From assembly GCA_003255065.1 (NCBI GenBank), contig QAOA01006814.1:622351-686350 (forward strand): a stretch of 64,000 nucleotides of DNA. The letters run 5' to 3'. Position 1 is the first letter of the stretch; every line of letters starts with the position of its first letter. A program made the position numbers and the translations under genes. Below are positions 62,492 through 64,000 of this stretch, in pieces. The DNA is from Cercis canadensis. Lineage: Eukaryota > Streptophyta > Magnoliopsida > Fabales > Fabaceae. A model generated the notes under the pieces. That model saw nothing but the letters and a program-made list of their open reading frames with translations, was not told where the DNA came from and ran no database searches.

Positions 62492-64000
62492 CTAGTTTAT
62501 TGCCCCGCGCGATGCGCGGCCGGGTGGGGGGCGGCACAAAATGTAACTTGTGATCACTTTTTATTTACACGATTTTTTATAATTTGATAATGTGATATCA
62601 CATTGGTGAAATAATATCTAGTACTTGATTTGAACTGCTACTGACATAATTCTCTGTTGAGGGATCACTTCCCTGTGTACCTAAAATTATATTACAGGAT
62701 CAGTAAATAAATATATAAGTACACATTTATTCTGTAGAAGTATCTTTAGAATTTGTAGGATTTAAGATTTATAACATACATTTTCGGTTGATCTTATGGA
62801 ACACCTCTTTGTAGACCACCTNACATTGGTGAAATAATATCTAGTACTTGATTTGAACTGCTACTGACATAATTCTCTGCTGAGGGATCACTTCCCTGTG
62901 TACCTAAAATTATATTACAGGATCAGTAAATAAATATATAAGTACACATTTATTCTGTAGAAGTATCTTTAGAATTTGTAGGATTTAAGATTTATAACAT
63001 ACATTTTCGGTTGATCTCATGGAACACCTCTTTGTAGACCACCTTTTTTATGCTTTTTATGATCCTTCCATCTGAATCTATTGATAACACCTTTAGACTA
63101 CTCCGGCTTTTAACATGGACAAAAATTTACGCACCCATGTCCGTCTCCCCCCCCCNCCCCCCCCCCCAAAAAAAAAGCAAAGGAACGTAGTTGGAATCAT
63201 ATATAATTTAACAACCATATTGTGTTGTAACATTGTTTATAAAAATATGAAGAAAAATGTAAACCATGATTTATAATAATATGATTAATGGTTCTGCTAC
63301 TAATTTGTTTCAAGTGTGGCTTGCTATTGATTGAACTTAATCTTGAAATCCAAATGTTATTTAGTCAAGAATTTTAGTATACTTATTTCAATTAATGCTA
63401 TAAGTAACCCAATTATTTATCCTATTTATTTTTTTTGTAATACATTTTCTAATTATATATTAATAATTAAATTACATANTCAACTTTAAAGTTAACCTAC
63501 AACCAAATATGGAGGCTTTGCCTTTAAACATGTCACTGGCCATTTACTTTAGATGTTGAAAAATTGCAATGCATAAATACTCTACATACATGCATACATT
63601 ATTTTATTAGCATATCAAACTACACTCAACTGAGATAAAATTAGAGTAAACATGAAACGAAAGGTAGTAAACAAATAGCATACGATTCAGGATTTCATAA
63701 ATATAAAACTAAAGTCAACATAGACTCAAAGTTACCATACCCATGAAAGTAAAAGCACAACATAGTTCTTAAGAAACTCAAGTTTCCCAACATTATTTGA
63801 ATAAGACATGTTCAAAACTGCTCAAGTGACCCGTTTGAGCATGTTTTCTATGATATGGAATTAGAGATTTCTAACTTGTGGTAATCACTAAATTCATTCC
63901 ATTTATACGCAAGCTTGATGGCAATGGTCCCTCTTAATTAAATATGTTATTTGCCATACCTCTTAGATTTGGTCATTTAGGCCATAAGTTAAATTCCAAT
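62492..64000 (-). mobile_element. Helitron C, 3' part (continues beyond the window)
   Basis: The minus-strand 3' terminus is CTAG at 62492-62495 followed by T. About 9 bp inside lies the palindrome CCGCGCGATGCGCGG (62505-62519, 6-bp stem), a classic Helitron end. Decayed helicase sequence follows: a last exon ending NQVLDIISPM (about 62585-62690), and VVYKEVFHEIN and a relic of the preceding segment near 62770-63110. It is related to the helicase at 45784-46739. A 221-bp segment is repeated around an N (62600-62821 and 62823-63044), probably an assembly artefact. A C-homopolymer with an N lies at 63147-63167. 63180-64000 is AT-rich with no recognised gene. Confidence 0.7.

Overview
The window reads as repeat-dominated nuclear DNA of a flowering plant, most likely a eudicot. 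It is AT-rich, has GT-AG introns, and is built from plant transposon families: Ty1/copia, FAR1-type Mutator (MULE), hAT, Helitron, and traces of a LINE and a Ty3/gypsy element. I see no rRNA, tRNA, CRISPR or bacterial-type gene. One N-gap (2092-2252) and about a dozen single Ns mark assembly joins, several of them flanked by unmerged duplicate sequence.

Layout. 1-5.4 kb: mostly gene-free, with a Ty3/gypsy trace, a TA/TG microsatellite, a small single-exon gene (3561-4013, minus) joining an RNase H1 N-terminal (Cauli_VI-type) domain to a C-terminal membrane segment, a LINE RNase H remnant, and a minisatellite (about 4855-5158) sharing its core with LTRs 53 kb away. 5.4-43.6 kb: a head-to-tail, partly truncated array of one composite unit. 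The unit holds a multi-exon Ulp1-type (C48) cysteine protease gene (+), a GC-rich minisatellite, a FAR1/MULE transposase (+), a second short GC-rich array, and a convergent gene for a 'putative plant transposon protein' (PF20167-like, minus). Copy 1 is 5424-16993, copy 2 is 19966-30.6 kb, copy 3 begins inside the transposase at 34814. A hAT element lacking its left end (16994-19965), with a spliceable 694-aa transposase, lies at the copy 1/copy 2 junction. A 6.1-kb block carrying the PF20167-like gene and a Helitron 5' coding region is repeated almost exactly at 28.7-34.8 and 36.8-43.6 kb.

43.6-64 kb: Helitron territory, all minus strand. A decayed element carries amino-terminal exons (46.8-47.6 kb) and the helicase C-terminus (45.8-46.7 kb). 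Three GC-rich palindromes (51147, 54310, 62505) next to CTRR-like termini suggest a tail-to-head Helitron array. A young, apparently intact Ty1/copia retrotransposon (57628-62440, minus; 5-bp target duplication GATAG; 1422-aa polyprotein) is nested in it.

How the parts work together. The Ulp1 plus FAR1-transposase pairing matches Ulp1-carrying MULEs (KAONASHI in Arabidopsis, CUMULE in melon). Here a PF20167-like gene travels with them. Nearly all Ulp1 and transposase copies are disabled, and copies 2 and 3 share the same premature stops, so the present array grew by segmental duplication or recombination after inactivation. Only the copia polyprotein, the hAT transposase, the copy-3 PF20167-like gene (ignoring an N artefact) and the small RNase H1-N gene look potentially translatable.
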